From assembly GCF_041295575.1 (NCBI RefSeq), contig NZ_CP160452.1, positions 992,001-1,056,000 on the forward strand: 64,000 nucleotides of DNA, read 5' to 3'. Source of the DNA: Sporosarcina pasteurii. Its GTDB lineage: Bacteria; Bacillota; Bacilli; Bacillales_A; Planococcaceae. Numbering within the stretch: the stretch's first letter is position 1; every line of letters begins with the position of its first letter. Shown here piece by piece: positions 34,843 to 43,287 of this stretch. A model generated the notes under the pieces. That model was not told the origin of the DNA, ran no database searches, and saw only the letters and a list, made by a program, of their open reading frames with translations. The translations under genes and the position numbers were made by a program.

Positions 34843-36079
34843 GCATATCATCCTTTCTAGGTGCGTTTGGTTTCGCTTCATCAATCCTCTGGTAATTCCT
34901 AAAGGGTTTCTGGAGTCTAACCTTTTTCTGTCCAGACCCTTTGATGATTTTCTTACCGAAATCCTTTTTTCTTGTCAAAGGCTTTCGATTTCTTTCAGCT
35001 TTTTGATGCTCATTATGCTCAGAACTATTTTGTTGATAGTTATTCGTCTTTGTCGAATGATTTTCCGAATGTTTTTTACTTCCAGGTTGCACGTTATTTT
35101 TCTTTTCTTTATTTGACCTTGTGCGCCCAAATAAAACAGAATGAAAATGCCTGACTTGCCTTAAAACCTTTTCTGACATAGCTTCTTGATTTTCTAACCG
35201 AGTTAAAAACTCTGCCTGACTTTTTGTTTGCTCTAGGACTAGTTCATTTAGTTGCATGTGCATTGTCATTTGCTCATCTACTTTTTCTCCTGTTTGTTCG
35301 TTTATAAGCGCATATTGATTGACCTTCTCCATGAGTTCATTTTTTGTTTTCTGAAGGGCATTTATATGATTCATCCATTCTTGTTCAGACAACTGTTTAT
35401 GCTTAAATTGTAGTTGCAACTCCTGATAGGCTGCGTCTACATCAAGTAACTTTCGCTCTATCGAGTCATACTTTTCTTGTAATTCTTTTAGTTGGTTTAA
35501 CTGGTTTTTTATTTCAATCGAGCGGATATTGTCTAGTTGTTTTAGAGTTTTTGCCGAAAGCTGCTCTTGGATTTCTAATCGTTCCGCGACTTGTTCATTT
35601 ACTTGCTTGTGTGCTGAAATTTGTTTATTGACCTTATTTTCGACTTGTTTGTTTCTGAGTGCATATTGCTTGAGTTGTTCCATCATTTCGCTTTGTGCTT
35701 TTTGAAGGGCATGTATTTGATCCATTTGCTCTTGTTCAATTAGTTTTTTATGAGTAAATTGTTGTTGTAGTTTTCGGTTCGCTGTCTCTAAATCTAGTAG
35801 CTTTTGTGTAAAATGTTTTTCTCGTTTATCGTGATATTCATACAGTTTATTAAATTGATGATTCATTTCAGACCTTTGTGCTTTTTGCTTATTATTTTGT
35901 TGTTGGGTTAGTTTTTTTAGTTCTAAAATGGATTGGTGCAATGTATGATTGATCTTTTGTTGCTCATTTAATAGTTCCGATAAATGATCTCTCCTAAAAA
36001 GTTTCTGATTTGTATTTGTTAGTTCCTCTTGATTTTTATATATACTTTTATGTTTATCATGATTGATAAATAAACCCAT
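34829..36079 (-). CDS. Large coiled-coil protein with internal duplication
   Basis: About 416 residues. Residues 50-310 are almost entirely Gln/Lys/Glu-rich coiled coil; the block starting LLDLETANRKLQQQF near 94 is repeated as LLDVDAAYQELQLQF near 211, an offset of 117 residues. The last 100 residues are very basic and Asn/Lys/Arg-rich. No signal peptide. ATG 36079 has GGGAGGGAAGG upstream; the frame is open further but without a site. A sigma-K-like CATAAGCTA lies upstream at 36114-36122. I suspect a structural role, possibly in the spore coat; not a recognised family. Confidence 0.68.
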   Translation of the reverse strand: MGLFINHDKHKSIYKNQEELTNTNQKLFRRDHLSELLNEQQKINHTLHQSILELKKLTQQQNNKQKAQRSEMNHQFNKLYEYHDKREKHFTQKLLDLETANRKLQQQFTHKKLIEQEQMDQIHALQKAQSEMMEQLKQYALRNKQVENKVNKQISAHKQVNEQVAERLEIQEQLSAKTLKQLDNIRSIEIKNQLNQLKELQEKYDSIERKLLDVDAAYQELQLQFKHKQLSEQEWMNHINALQKTKNELMEKVNQYALINEQTGEKVDEQMTMHMQLNELVLEQTKSQAEFLTRLENQEAMSEKVLRQVRHFHSVLFGRTRSNKEKKNNVQPGSKKHSENHSTKTNNYQQNSSEHNEHQKAERNRKPLTRKKDFGKKIIKGSGQKKVRLQKPFRNYQRIDEAKPNAPRKDDMRDEK

Positions 36080-36113
36080 CTTTTCCTTCCCTCCCTTATA
36101 TCCATTTACTTTA

Positions 36114-36122
36114 TAGCTTATG
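36114..36122 (-). promoter_or_regulatory. Sigma-K-like -10 element
   Basis: On the minus strand CATAAGCTA fits CATANNNTA, 35 bases before the start at 36079. I do not see a good -35 at the right distance. Confidence 0.25.
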
Positions 36123-36360
36123 CAATAAGAAAAAGCGGCGCGACAAGTCAATGGATAATGTAAAACGAAATACATACAAAGAAGGCTCTATTTGTAGCTC
36201 ACCTCGACTATAAAAATGGTCAAAAGGCACTCTATGTATACTGAGTGAGTATTCAGAAAATAAACTTGATTAAGCTTGTGCACTCATCTATCCTTTAGAT
36301 TAAGAGAATTTGTACTATTTAATTGTATGATTTATTAGTTCAATCGAAAGGATGAGAGAA

Positions 36361-37287
36361 ATGCGGATTCTAGTGCTTGGAGCAGGAGCGATAGGTGGGT
36401 ATTACGGCGGTCGATTAGTTGAGAAAGGGGAGGACGTTACTTTTCTCGTTCGTCCAAAGAGAAAAGAGCATTTAGAGAAAAATGGATTACGTATACAAAG
36501 TTATTTTGGTGATTTTTCATTTCAGCCTAAATGTATCACGTCTAATGAAGCGGCTGCGCCATTTGACTTAGTTTTGTTTTCGACAAAAGCTTATCATTTG
36601 GAAGACGCGATGAATGACTTAAAACCTTATGTCGGAGAACATACAGTGATTTTGCCACTTTTAAATGGGGTAGCTCACTTTAACAGGCTCAAAGAGGTGT
36701 TTGGTGTTGAAAAAGTCATTGGTGGATTATGTTTTATTGAAACGACATTAAATCATCAAGGGATTATTGAACAAACAAGCGCGATTGATCGTTTAGTGTA
36801 CGGGGAATTTGACCAAAAAGATACAGAGAGAATTCGTGAAATTGAAAAAGTGTTTTCTGGAACGAAGGCAACATTTTCATTAAGCGCTCATATTGAACAG
36901 GAGATTTGGCAGAAGTATTTATTTATCACAGTCATGTCGGGTTGCACTTCGTTAATGAGAGCGCCGATTGGTCCCATTCGAGAAAGTATTGGGGGCGAAG
37001 TGTTTATCAAAAAGCTTTTTAAAGAAGTTGAATCGATTATCAAAAAACATGGTGGCCCATTACGTGAAGATATTGTTGATAAGCAACTTGAAATGATACG
37101 CCTAGCTAATTATGATATGAAATCATCGATGCAGCGAGATATGGAGAAAGGATTATCCATTGAGGGGCAGCATTTGCAAGGATTTTTGTTACAGTTAGCA
37201 AAAAAATATCAATTGGATACCCCTTATCTTCTTGCTGTATATCAAAATTTGGTTGTTTATGAAACGATGTTAGGACAGGGCGGGTAA
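36361..37287 (+). CDS. 2-dehydropantoate 2-reductase family protein (ApbA/PanE)
   Basis: A 308-residue NADPH-dependent ketopantoate reductase-like enzyme. The Rossmann motif GAGAIGGYYGGRL is at 8-20; the conserved Lys is in FSTKAYH near 76, and the C-terminal helical domain includes SSMQRDMEKG near 259-268 with the catalytic Lys/Glu region. ATG 36361 is chosen for spacing from AAAGGA; ATG 36352 directly abuts that site. No other pantothenate gene is near. It has its own terminator, and might act on another 2-oxo acid linked to the acyl-CoA cluster. Confidence 0.85.
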   Translation: MRILVLGAGAIGGYYGGRLVEKGEDVTFLVRPKRKEHLEKNGLRIQSYFGDFSFQPKCITSNEAAAPFDLVLFSTKAYHLEDAMNDLKPYVGEHTVILPLLNGVAHFNRLKEVFGVEKVIGGLCFIETTLNHQGIIEQTSAIDRLVYGEFDQKDTERIREIEKVFSGTKATFSLSAHIEQEIWQKYLFITVMSGCTSLMRAPIGPIRESIGGEVFIKKLFKEVESIIKKHGGPLREDIVDKQLEMIRLANYDMKSSMQRDMEKGLSIEGQHLQGFLLQLAKKYQLDTPYLLAVYQNLVVYETMLGQGG

Positions 37288-37315
37288 ATCAGATAGATGT
37301 GTTTAATGATTTGAG

Positions 37316-37354
37316 TAGATCTTTGCAATTATTGCGAAGGTCTATTTGAATTTT
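37316..37354 (+). terminator. Terminator after the PanE-like gene
   Basis: TAGATCTTTGCAAT and ATTGCGAAGGTCTA pair (with G:T pairs) around a single-base loop, followed by TTTGAATTTT. Confidence 0.75.
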
Positions 37355-37483
37355 ACGGGCATTAATGACTAGTATTCATATAAACTACTTCCTAAGCGTA
37401 AATTAACTATTAAAATTGCCTGAAAACTTGATAAATATAATTCATGCGTGTAAAATGGTGTTGATTCTTTTTATTCTAAACAT

Positions 37484-37497
37484 ACTGACCGGTTAGT
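37484..37497. promoter_or_regulatory. TetR operator 1 (acyl-CoA operon 1)
   Basis: ACTGACCGGTTAGT, a near-perfect 14-bp palindrome centred on CCGG, flanked by CAT on the left and GCATG on the right. It lies 22 bases before the start at 37520, so it overlaps the transcription start region. Two close relatives occur at 42402 and 42437. Confidence 0.78.
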
Positions 37498-37519
37498 GCA
37501 TGAATTTGAAGGGATGGGA

Positions 37520-38758
37520 ATGTTGATGAACTTTTCATATTCAGAGAAAACAAAGGCGTTAATTGAAAAACTTACGGGGTTTATGGAAGCGTATGTGTAT
37601 CCGAATGAAAAAGTATTTGAAGAGCAATTGGCGGCCCAGAAAGATCGGTGGTCTGAAGTTCCTCCAATTATTGACGAATTAAAAGAAAAAGCCCAAGAAC
37701 AAGGGCTATGGAATTTGTTTCTTCCCGACAGTGAACTTGGAGCGGGGTTGACAAATTTGGAGTATGCACCACTTTGCGAGATTATGGGGCGTTCTCCCAT
37801 TGGTCCGGAAATTTTTAATTGCAATGCGCCAGATACTGGAAATATGGAGGTGCTCGTTCGTTACGGAACTGAAAAGCAGAAGAAACAATGGCTCGAACCT
37901 CTTTTACAAGGAAAAATCAGGTCCTGTTTTGCAATGACTGAGCCTGATGTTGCTTCAAGTGATGCGACGAATATAGAAGCCAGTATTGTTCGTGACGGGG
38001 ACGAGTATGTACTAAATGGTCGGAAATGGTGGACGTCAGGAGCAGGGGATCCTCGATGTAAGATTGCCATATTTATGGGGAAGAATGATCCGAATGCGCC
38101 ACGATATGAACAGCAGTCTATGATTCTCGTACCGCTAGATACGCCTGGCGTTAAAATTGAGCGAATGCTCTCAGTATTTGGTTTTGACCATGCACCACAC
38201 GGACATGCAGAAATTACTTTTGAAAATGTCCGAGTGCCGGTGGAAAATATCATTTGGGGAGAAGGAAAAGGATTTGCCATAGCACAAGGTCGTCTTGGGC
38301 CCGGAAGAATTCATCATTGTATGCGATTAATTGGCGCAGCTGAACGTGCACTTGAACAAATGTGTATTCGGGCGCAAGAGCGAACCACTTTTGGGAAAGT
38401 ATTAGCAGATCAAGGTGTCGTGAGAGAGTGGATTGCGGAATCGCGTATCGACATTGAACAAGCGAGACTGTTAACATTAAAAGCCGCCTACATGATGGAT
38501 ACCGTCGGGAATAAAGAAGCGAAAACTGAAATTGCTATGATTAAAGTAGTGGCACCGGGTATGGCACTACGTGTGATTGACAGAGCAATCCAAGCGTTTG
38601 GCGGCGCAGGGGTAAGCCAAGATTTTAACCTTGCTGCACAATGGGCAAGCTCAAGGACTTTGCGACTTGCGGATGGACCGGATGAGGTACATCGCAATCA
38701 AATCGCACGTCTGGAACTTCGAAAATACGCTTCGAAAGAAATGGTGAAACAATCGTAA
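37520..38758 (+). CDS. Acyl-CoA dehydrogenase, ACAD10/ACAD11-like
   Basis: An FAD enzyme of about 412 residues with N-terminal helical, central beta and C-terminal helical acyl-CoA dehydrogenase domains; [16 protein letters not shown] near 135 is the FAD/substrate block. The C-terminal signature reads [10 protein letters not shown] near 383-392, typical of ACAD10/11 proteins, instead of the usual YEGTSEIQR; the catalytic Glu position of MCAD is Asp385 here. ATG 37520 lies 6 bases after AAGGG; ATG 37526 is an alternative. First gene of operon 1, two genes ahead of an APH-fold kinase, the partner found in ACAD10/11. Confidence 0.88.
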   Translation: MLMNFSYSEKTKALIEKLTGFMEAYVYPNEKVFEEQLAAQKDRWSEVPPIIDELKEKAQEQGLWNLFLPDSELGAGLTNLEYAPLCEIMGRSPIGPEIFNCNAPDTGNMEVLVRYGTEKQKKQWLEPLLQGKIRSCFAMTEPDVASSDATNIEASIVRDGDEYVLNGRKWWTSGAGDPRCKIAIFMGKNDPNAPRYEQQSMILVPLDTPGVKIERMLSVFGFDHAPHGHAEITFENVRVPVENIIWGEGKGFAIAQGRLGPGRIHHCMRLIGAAERALEQMCIRAQERTTFGKVLADQGVVREWIAESRIDIEQARLLTLKAAYMMDTVGNKEAKTEIAMIKVVAPGMALRVIDRAIQAFGGAGVSQDFNLAAQWASSRTLRLADGPDEVHRNQIARLELRKYASKEMVKQS

Positions 38759-38785
38759 TAAAGACAAGGAAAGGTTGTGGGGTCG

Positions 38786-39346
38786 ATGAAACAAGAAATT
38801 ACAAAACATAGTGTGAAACTTTTCCAAGAGAAAGGTTTTAGTGAAACGTCCATCCAAGATATCGTCGACTCGCTTGGCGTAACAAAGGGGACATTCTATT
38901 ATTACTTTAAAAGTAAAGAACAGCTTTTAATGGATATCCATTTACGCTATATTGATGAATTACTGGATTTTCAAAAGGAAATTATTGAAAACGAGCAGAC
39001 CTGCAGAGACAAGGTTGTAAAAATCGTTGGGCTTATTATTGGTGATATTAAATCACAAAGAGCGAATGGACGGGTGTATTTCCGTGAAATGAGAAACTTG
39101 AAAGCCGATAATGCGGAAATAATCAAAGCGAAAAGATCTGAATTTCGAGAAAAGCTTGAGCGAATCATTGTCGAAGGAATGGAATCGGGCGAATTCCGGC
39201 ATAATTTGAACGCTAAAATGATTACACTTGCAATTTTAGGTGTAACAAATTGGACATACCAATGGATGGATCCATCAGGTGATGTGACAGTTGAAGAAGT
39301 TGCAGAGATGTTTGCAGATTTTGTACTACACGGGATTCACGTTTAA
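38786..39346 (+). CDS. TetR family transcription regulator
   Basis: About 186 residues. Helix-turn-helix near 20-45 with SIQDIVDSLGVTKGTFYYYF, the classic TetR recognition helix, then an all-helical ligand domain. Embedded between the acyl-CoA dehydrogenase and kinase genes of operon 1, so it should be autoregulated through the operator at 37484 and probably represses operon 2 through 42402/42437, with an acyl-CoA as the likely inducer, as for FadR/PaaR-type relatives. ATG 38786 preferred over GTG 38777. Confidence 0.9.
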   Translation: MKQEITKHSVKLFQEKGFSETSIQDIVDSLGVTKGTFYYYFKSKEQLLMDIHLRYIDELLDFQKEIIENEQTCRDKVVKIVGLIIGDIKSQRANGRVYFREMRNLKADNAEIIKAKRSEFREKLERIIVEGMESGEFRHNLNAKMITLAILGVTNWTYQWMDPSGDVTVEEVAEMFADFVLHGIHV

Positions 39347-39393
39347 CAAGGTTTTTATACGCATTTGAAATAAAATTCAAGGGGTGAAATATC

Positions 39394-40449
39394 TTGAATG
39401 ATACAATCTCAATTCGTAAAGGTGAAGAGCTTAATCCGGAAAAATTGGCGCATTTTCTTCACAATAAAGTTGATGGATTACCAGAAGGGGAACTAAACAT
39501 CCGTCAATTCGGCACGGGGCATTCAAATTTGACGTATGCACTTGAAATAGACGGTTGGGAAGCAGTATTAAGACGTCCACCGCTAGGTCCAATTGCGCCG
39601 AAAACACATGACATGAAAAGGGAATTTGCGATTCTCTCTGCACTCAATCCTGTGTTTCCCACTGCACCTAAACCAATCGTATTTTCGGATGATTTATCGA
39701 TTACGGGAAGTCCATTTTTCATTATGGAGCGAAGACATGGTATTGTGTTAGATAGTGAATTTCCAGTTGGAACAGAGGACCAAGAGGCGCTTGGGCAGCA
39801 TCTTTCTGAACAAATGGTTGACAAACTAGTTGAGTTACATGCCATTGATTATAAACAAACTGCATTAGCGGATATGGTAAAGCCAGATGGATTTCTGGAA
39901 AGACAAGTACATGGATGGATCGGTCGATATGAAAAAGCGAAAACATCCGAAATTGCAGAAGTTGAGCAACTGACCACTTGGCTGATTCAACACATTCCAA
40001 AATCGCCAGAACCAACGATTATTCATTATGATTATAAATTTAATAATGCAATGTTTTCACATGACTACACGTCTATGAATGGTTTATTCGACTGGGAAAT
40101 GGCGACGGTTGGGGATCCGCTTGCAGACGTTGGGGCGGCGATGAGTTATTGGATGCAAGCAGATGATCCTGTAATGTTACTGAATGGCCTGGGAAAGCCA
40201 CCGTTAACAACGAAAAAAGGATTCTATACCCGTGATGAATTTATCGCAAGTTATGCAGAAAAAAGTGGTCGTGATATGACGGACATTCATTATTACACAA
40301 CATTTGCTTACTTTAAATTAGCTGTTATTTGCCAACAGATTTATTATCGTTATAAAAAAGGGCAAACAAATGACCCGCGCTTTAAAAATATGGATAAATT
40401 TGTATACAGTCTTGTTTGCCATTCACTAATGGAGACGTCGAAATCATAA
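39394..40449 (+). CDS. APH-fold phosphotransferase (ACAD10/11- and LvaA-like kinase)
   Basis: A 351-residue kinase of the aminoglycoside-phosphotransferase fold. Nucleotide loop FGTGHSNLTY near 39-48; catalytic HYDYKFNN at 201-208 (Asp203, Asn208) and metal-binding FDWEMATVGDPLADVG near 222-237 are intact. This subfamily occurs fused to or beside ACAD10/11-type dehydrogenases and includes LvaA of the levulinate pathway, which phosphorylates 4-hydroxyacyl-CoA. TTG 39394 follows GGGGTGA. Its stop overlaps the next start (TAATG). Resistance to aminoglycosides is not a likely role in this setting. Confidence 0.87.
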   Translation: MNDTISIRKGEELNPEKLAHFLHNKVDGLPEGELNIRQFGTGHSNLTYALEIDGWEAVLRRPPLGPIAPKTHDMKREFAILSALNPVFPTAPKPIVFSDDLSITGSPFFIMERRHGIVLDSEFPVGTEDQEALGQHLSEQMVDKLVELHAIDYKQTALADMVKPDGFLERQVHGWIGRYEKAKTSEIAEVEQLTTWLIQHIPKSPEPTIIHYDYKFNNAMFSHDYTSMNGLFDWEMATVGDPLADVGAAMSYWMQADDPVMLLNGLGKPPLTTKKGFYTRDEFIASYAEKSGRDMTDIHYYTTFAYFKLAVICQQIYYRYKKGQTNDPRFKNMDKFVYSLVCHSLMETSKS

Positions 40450-41183
40450 TGGGAAAGCATAAGTTACATGTATTACTTTCTAAAGAGGAAGTTAATCCAG
40501 AAAAAATCGACCCGGAAACAGTAGTCGTTGTGTTTGATGTATTGCTGGCGACGACAACGATAGCAGCAGTCCTACAGTACGGTGCGAATGAAGTCATTCC
40601 AGTTGTAAATGGAGGGGAAGGATTAAAGGTTGCGGAAGGTTTGCAACAAACAGCCACGATACTAACCGGTGAATACGGCGGGAGGACAATCGAGGGATTT
40701 ATCGAGCCGTTGCCGACGATACTCAGAGATTTAGTGGCCGAAAAGACAATGATATTGTCTACGACGAATGGAACCGTTGCAATTCGAAACGTGACAAAGG
40801 CGAAGAATATTTATGCGGCATCACTTGTAAACGCTTCCGCTGTCGCAAAGGAGATAGCTACTAACCATACAGATAAAAAAGTACTCCTCGTTTGTGCAGG
40901 CGGATCGAACCGGCGATTTGCAATGGAAGATTTTTATGGTGCGGGCTGCTTTATCGACAAATTAATGCATCAAAATCCTTCGTGGGCATTAACGGATTCT
41001 GCAAATACGGCACTTTTGTTTTACCGTGGAAATGAAACGGAGAGTGAGCGTATATTAACGAATTCCGAAACGGGTCAAATGCTAGTGCAGATGGGATTAG
41101 TAAAGGATGTTCGATTTGCGAGTGAAATCGATCGAATTGACGTAGTTCCGCAATTTGAAAATGGGGAAATGACTTTGAAATAA
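40449..41183 (+). CDS. 2-phosphosulfolactate phosphatase family protein (ComB-like)
   Basis: A 244-residue member of the ComB family. VVVFDVLLATTTIAAVLQYGA near 26-46, LSTTNGTVAI near 105 and CAGGSNRRFAMEDFYGAG near 150 follow the family, but the usual DVLRA, TNGTRA and CAGxxGRF-type positions carry Leu, Val and Ser-Asn-Arg, so specificity may have changed. The start overlaps the kinase stop by one base (TAATG), implying tight coupling to the kinase. No other coenzyme M or sulfolactate gene is nearby. It might remove phosphate from a misphosphorylated intermediate; inference only. Confidence 0.82.
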   Translation: MGKHKLHVLLSKEEVNPEKIDPETVVVVFDVLLATTTIAAVLQYGANEVIPVVNGGEGLKVAEGLQQTATILTGEYGGRTIEGFIEPLPTILRDLVAEKTMILSTTNGTVAIRNVTKAKNIYAASLVNASAVAKEIATNHTDKKVLLVCAGGSNRRFAMEDFYGAGCFIDKLMHQNPSWALTDSANTALLFYRGNETESERILTNSETGQMLVQMGLVKDVRFASEIDRIDVVPQFENGEMTLK

Positions 41184-41199
41184 TAAGGGGGACATACAA

Positions 41200-42198
41200 G
41201 TGGAAACGACAAAAGTAAAAACAATGAAAGCGATTCAGTTTGAAAAACATGGTGGTCCGGAAGTATTGAAATTTACAGACGTCGAGCAACCAGAAATTGG
41301 TCACCATGACGTGTTAGTGAAAGTAAAAGCAATCGGCGTAAATTATGCGGACACAGCACGTCGGGAAGGAAAATATGTCGTGCCAACTCAATTACCTTTC
41401 ATTCCTGGTGCAGAAATTGCGGGTGAAATTGTGGCGGTCGGAAAAGATGTCACTCGTTTCAAGCCAGGGGCGCGAGTTGTATCCCTAATTGAATCAGGCG
41501 GATATGCAGAGTATGCAAAAGTTCATGAAATGGTTCCTGCGCCTATTCCAGATGGCGTAACATTTACGGATGCAGTCGCTTTACCTTTGCAGGGACAAAC
41601 AGCGTATCATATTTTAAAGACGATGGGACGACTTGAAAAAGGCGAAACTGTGCTCGTTCATGCTGCAGCGGGTGGTGTAGGGGCGATTTCTGTTCAACTT
41701 GCTAAAATTTTCGGGGCTGGAAAAATTATCGCAACGGCAAGTAGTGATGAAAAACTAGCGCACGCAAAAGAAATGGGCGCTGATCACCTAATTAATTACA
41801 CAGAGGAAGGCTGGGAATTAAAAATCAGAGAATTAACAGGTGGCAAAGGTGTCGACGTTGCACTTGAAATGGTTGGCGGAGATATTTTCAACAAGACCCT
41901 TAAATGTTTAGCGCCTTTTGGACGATTAGTCATATTCGGGGCGGCAAGTGGCGAGCATGCAGCGCTTAACCCAGGGCAATTGATGCGTCGAAATCAATCT
42001 GTTATCGGTTTTTTCCTTCCACAAATTATGAAAAACATGGAACTGTATCAAAGAAGTTTTGAGGAATTACTCAAGTTTATTGACGAGGGAAAGCTTCAAT
42101 TAACAATAGGCGGTACGTATCAATTGGAAGACGCGGCTGAAGTTCATCGCTTACTTCAAGGAAGAAAAACGATGGGTAAATTAGTATTGCATCCTTGA
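41200..42198 (+). CDS. Quinone oxidoreductase-like enoyl reductase (MDR superfamily)
   Basis: A 332-residue NADPH-dependent oxidoreductase of the medium-chain dehydrogenase/reductase superfamily, without the structural or catalytic zinc Cys residues. GroES-like domain near 30-125, nucleotide fold with AAAGGVGAISVQLAK near 153 and the QOR pattern KVKAIGVNYADTARREG near 42-58. GTG 41200 follows AAGGGGG. Last gene of operon 1; it could reduce an unsaturated acyl or ketone intermediate. Confidence 0.85.
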   Translation: METTKVKTMKAIQFEKHGGPEVLKFTDVEQPEIGHHDVLVKVKAIGVNYADTARREGKYVVPTQLPFIPGAEIAGEIVAVGKDVTRFKPGARVVSLIESGGYAEYAKVHEMVPAPIPDGVTFTDAVALPLQGQTAYHILKTMGRLEKGETVLVHAAAGGVGAISVQLAKIFGAGKIIATASSDEKLAHAKEMGADHLINYTEEGWELKIRELTGGKGVDVALEMVGGDIFNKTLKCLAPFGRLVIFGAASGEHAALNPGQLMRRNQSVIGFFLPQIMKNMELYQRSFEELLKFIDEGKLQLTIGGTYQLEDAAEVHRLLQGRKTMGKLVLHP

Positions 42199-42224
42199 TG
42201 TTTTTTTTAAGATGTTGATCATTG

Positions 42225-42255
42225 CAAAAGCCGTTCTTTGTGACGGCTTTCAATT
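42225..42255 (+). terminator. Terminator of acyl-CoA operon 1
   Basis: AAAGCCGT and ACGGCTTT pair around an eight-base loop, followed by CAATTT; a T run also lies upstream for the reverse direction. Confidence 0.75.
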
Positions 42256-42401
42256 TAAATATTTAAAGGTGTGTTTGTTCAATAAAAATTATTGCAAATA
42301 CAACTTGAATTGACGGAAAATATAATATATACTGACTTTAATTGTGAATAAACTGTGACAGATTATATTTTTAGCATAGAGGATTTTTTTACTAGTAACA
42401 T

Positions 42402-42415
42402 ACTATCCGGTTAGT
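42402..42415. promoter_or_regulatory. TetR operator 2 (acyl-CoA operon 2)
   Basis: ACTATCCGGTTAGT, related to the operator at 37484 in 12 of 14 positions, also preceded by CAT. Centre 35 bp upstream of operator 3. Confidence 0.75.
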
Positions 42416-42436
42416 AGAGTTGATTCATCTAAACAT

Positions 42437-42450
42437 ACTAACCGATTGGT
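42437..42450. promoter_or_regulatory. TetR operator 3 (acyl-CoA operon 2)
   Basis: ACTAACCGATTGGT with flanking CAT and AT, about 50 bases before the start at 42497. Two sites 35 bp apart would allow side-by-side dimers on roughly the same face-plus-half-turn of DNA. Confidence 0.72.
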
Positions 42451-42496
42451 ATATTCATAAATTCATTGTAATAGTATTTCTTAGGAGGGGGCTAAC

Positions 42497-43267
42497 ATGA
42501 CAACATCATTATTTGATTTAAAAGGAAAAACAGCAATTGTGACAGGGGGCGGTAGTGGATTAGGGCGGGATATTGCAAAAGTATTTGCTGAATACGGAGC
42601 AAACGTCGCAATTTGTTCACGAAAATTAGAAAACTGTCAAGATACTGCGACTGAAATTGAAAATGAATATGGCGTTAAAACAATGGCATACGAATGTGAT
42701 GTAAGTCAGGAAGAGCATGTTAAACGGATAGTAGAATCAGTCATTGCTGATTTTGGTCAAATCGATATTCTTGTTAACAACAGTGGCGCGACGTGGGGTG
42801 AAAAAGTAGAGGACATGCCATTAGCAGCTTGGAACAAAGTGTTTGATGTTAACGTAACAGGCACTTTCCTCATGTCTAGAGAAGTTGGAAAGAATATGAT
42901 TTCGAACGGTTCTGGAAAAATCATTAATATCGGCTCTGTTGCCGGGATGAAGGCAGAATCAGGCGAAGTATTGAATGCAATCGGCTATAGCTCAAGTAAA
43001 GCAGCTGTCCACCACTTCACGAGAGATTTGGCGAAGAAATGGGCAGAACACGACATTAATGTCAATGCAATTGCACCAGGATTTTTCGAAACAAAAATGA
43101 CAAGAGGTGTGCTTGAGAAAAGTGGGGATAAAATCCGAAACAATAACCCTATGAAGAGATTAGGAGACCCAGATTCATTGAAAGGTATTGCGCTTTTTCT
43201 AGCCAGTAACGCAAGTAGTTTTATCACTGGACAAATAATTGCAGTAGACGGCGGAAGTTCTCTATAG
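42497..43267 (+). CDS. Short-chain dehydrogenase/reductase (first)
   Basis: A 256-residue SDR with NAD(P) motif TGGGSGLG near 17-24, NNSGA near 94 and catalytic Ser/Tyr/Lys in the order GSVAG...YSSSKAAV near 145-170. VDGG at the end is usual. First gene of operon 2, directly after two TetR operators. By analogy with LvaD it could interconvert a 4-oxo and 4-hydroxy acyl-CoA, or serve as a 3-hydroxyacyl-CoA dehydrogenase. AGGAGGGGG precedes the start. Confidence 0.88.
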   Translation: MTTSLFDLKGKTAIVTGGGSGLGRDIAKVFAEYGANVAICSRKLENCQDTATEIENEYGVKTMAYECDVSQEEHVKRIVESVIADFGQIDILVNNSGATWGEKVEDMPLAAWNKVFDVNVTGTFLMSREVGKNMISNGSGKIINIGSVAGMKAESGEVLNAIGYSSSKAAVHHFTRDLAKKWAEHDINVNAIAPGFFETKMTRGVLEKSGDKIRNNNPMKRLGDPDSLKGIALFLASNASSFITGQIIAVDGGSSL

Positions 43268-43287
43268 AATCCAAAGGGGGAAACAAG

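Noticed and set aside
36240-36257. FadR-like box (TGAGTGAGTATTCAG) before the PanE-like gene
   Set aside because: Only the left half and centre fit the TGAATGANTANTCATTCA pattern; too weak without genome-wide support.
39394-40449. Aminoglycoside resistance gene
   Set aside because: The fold is APH-like, but context and subfamily resemble acyl-CoA-linked kinases, not antibiotic kinases.
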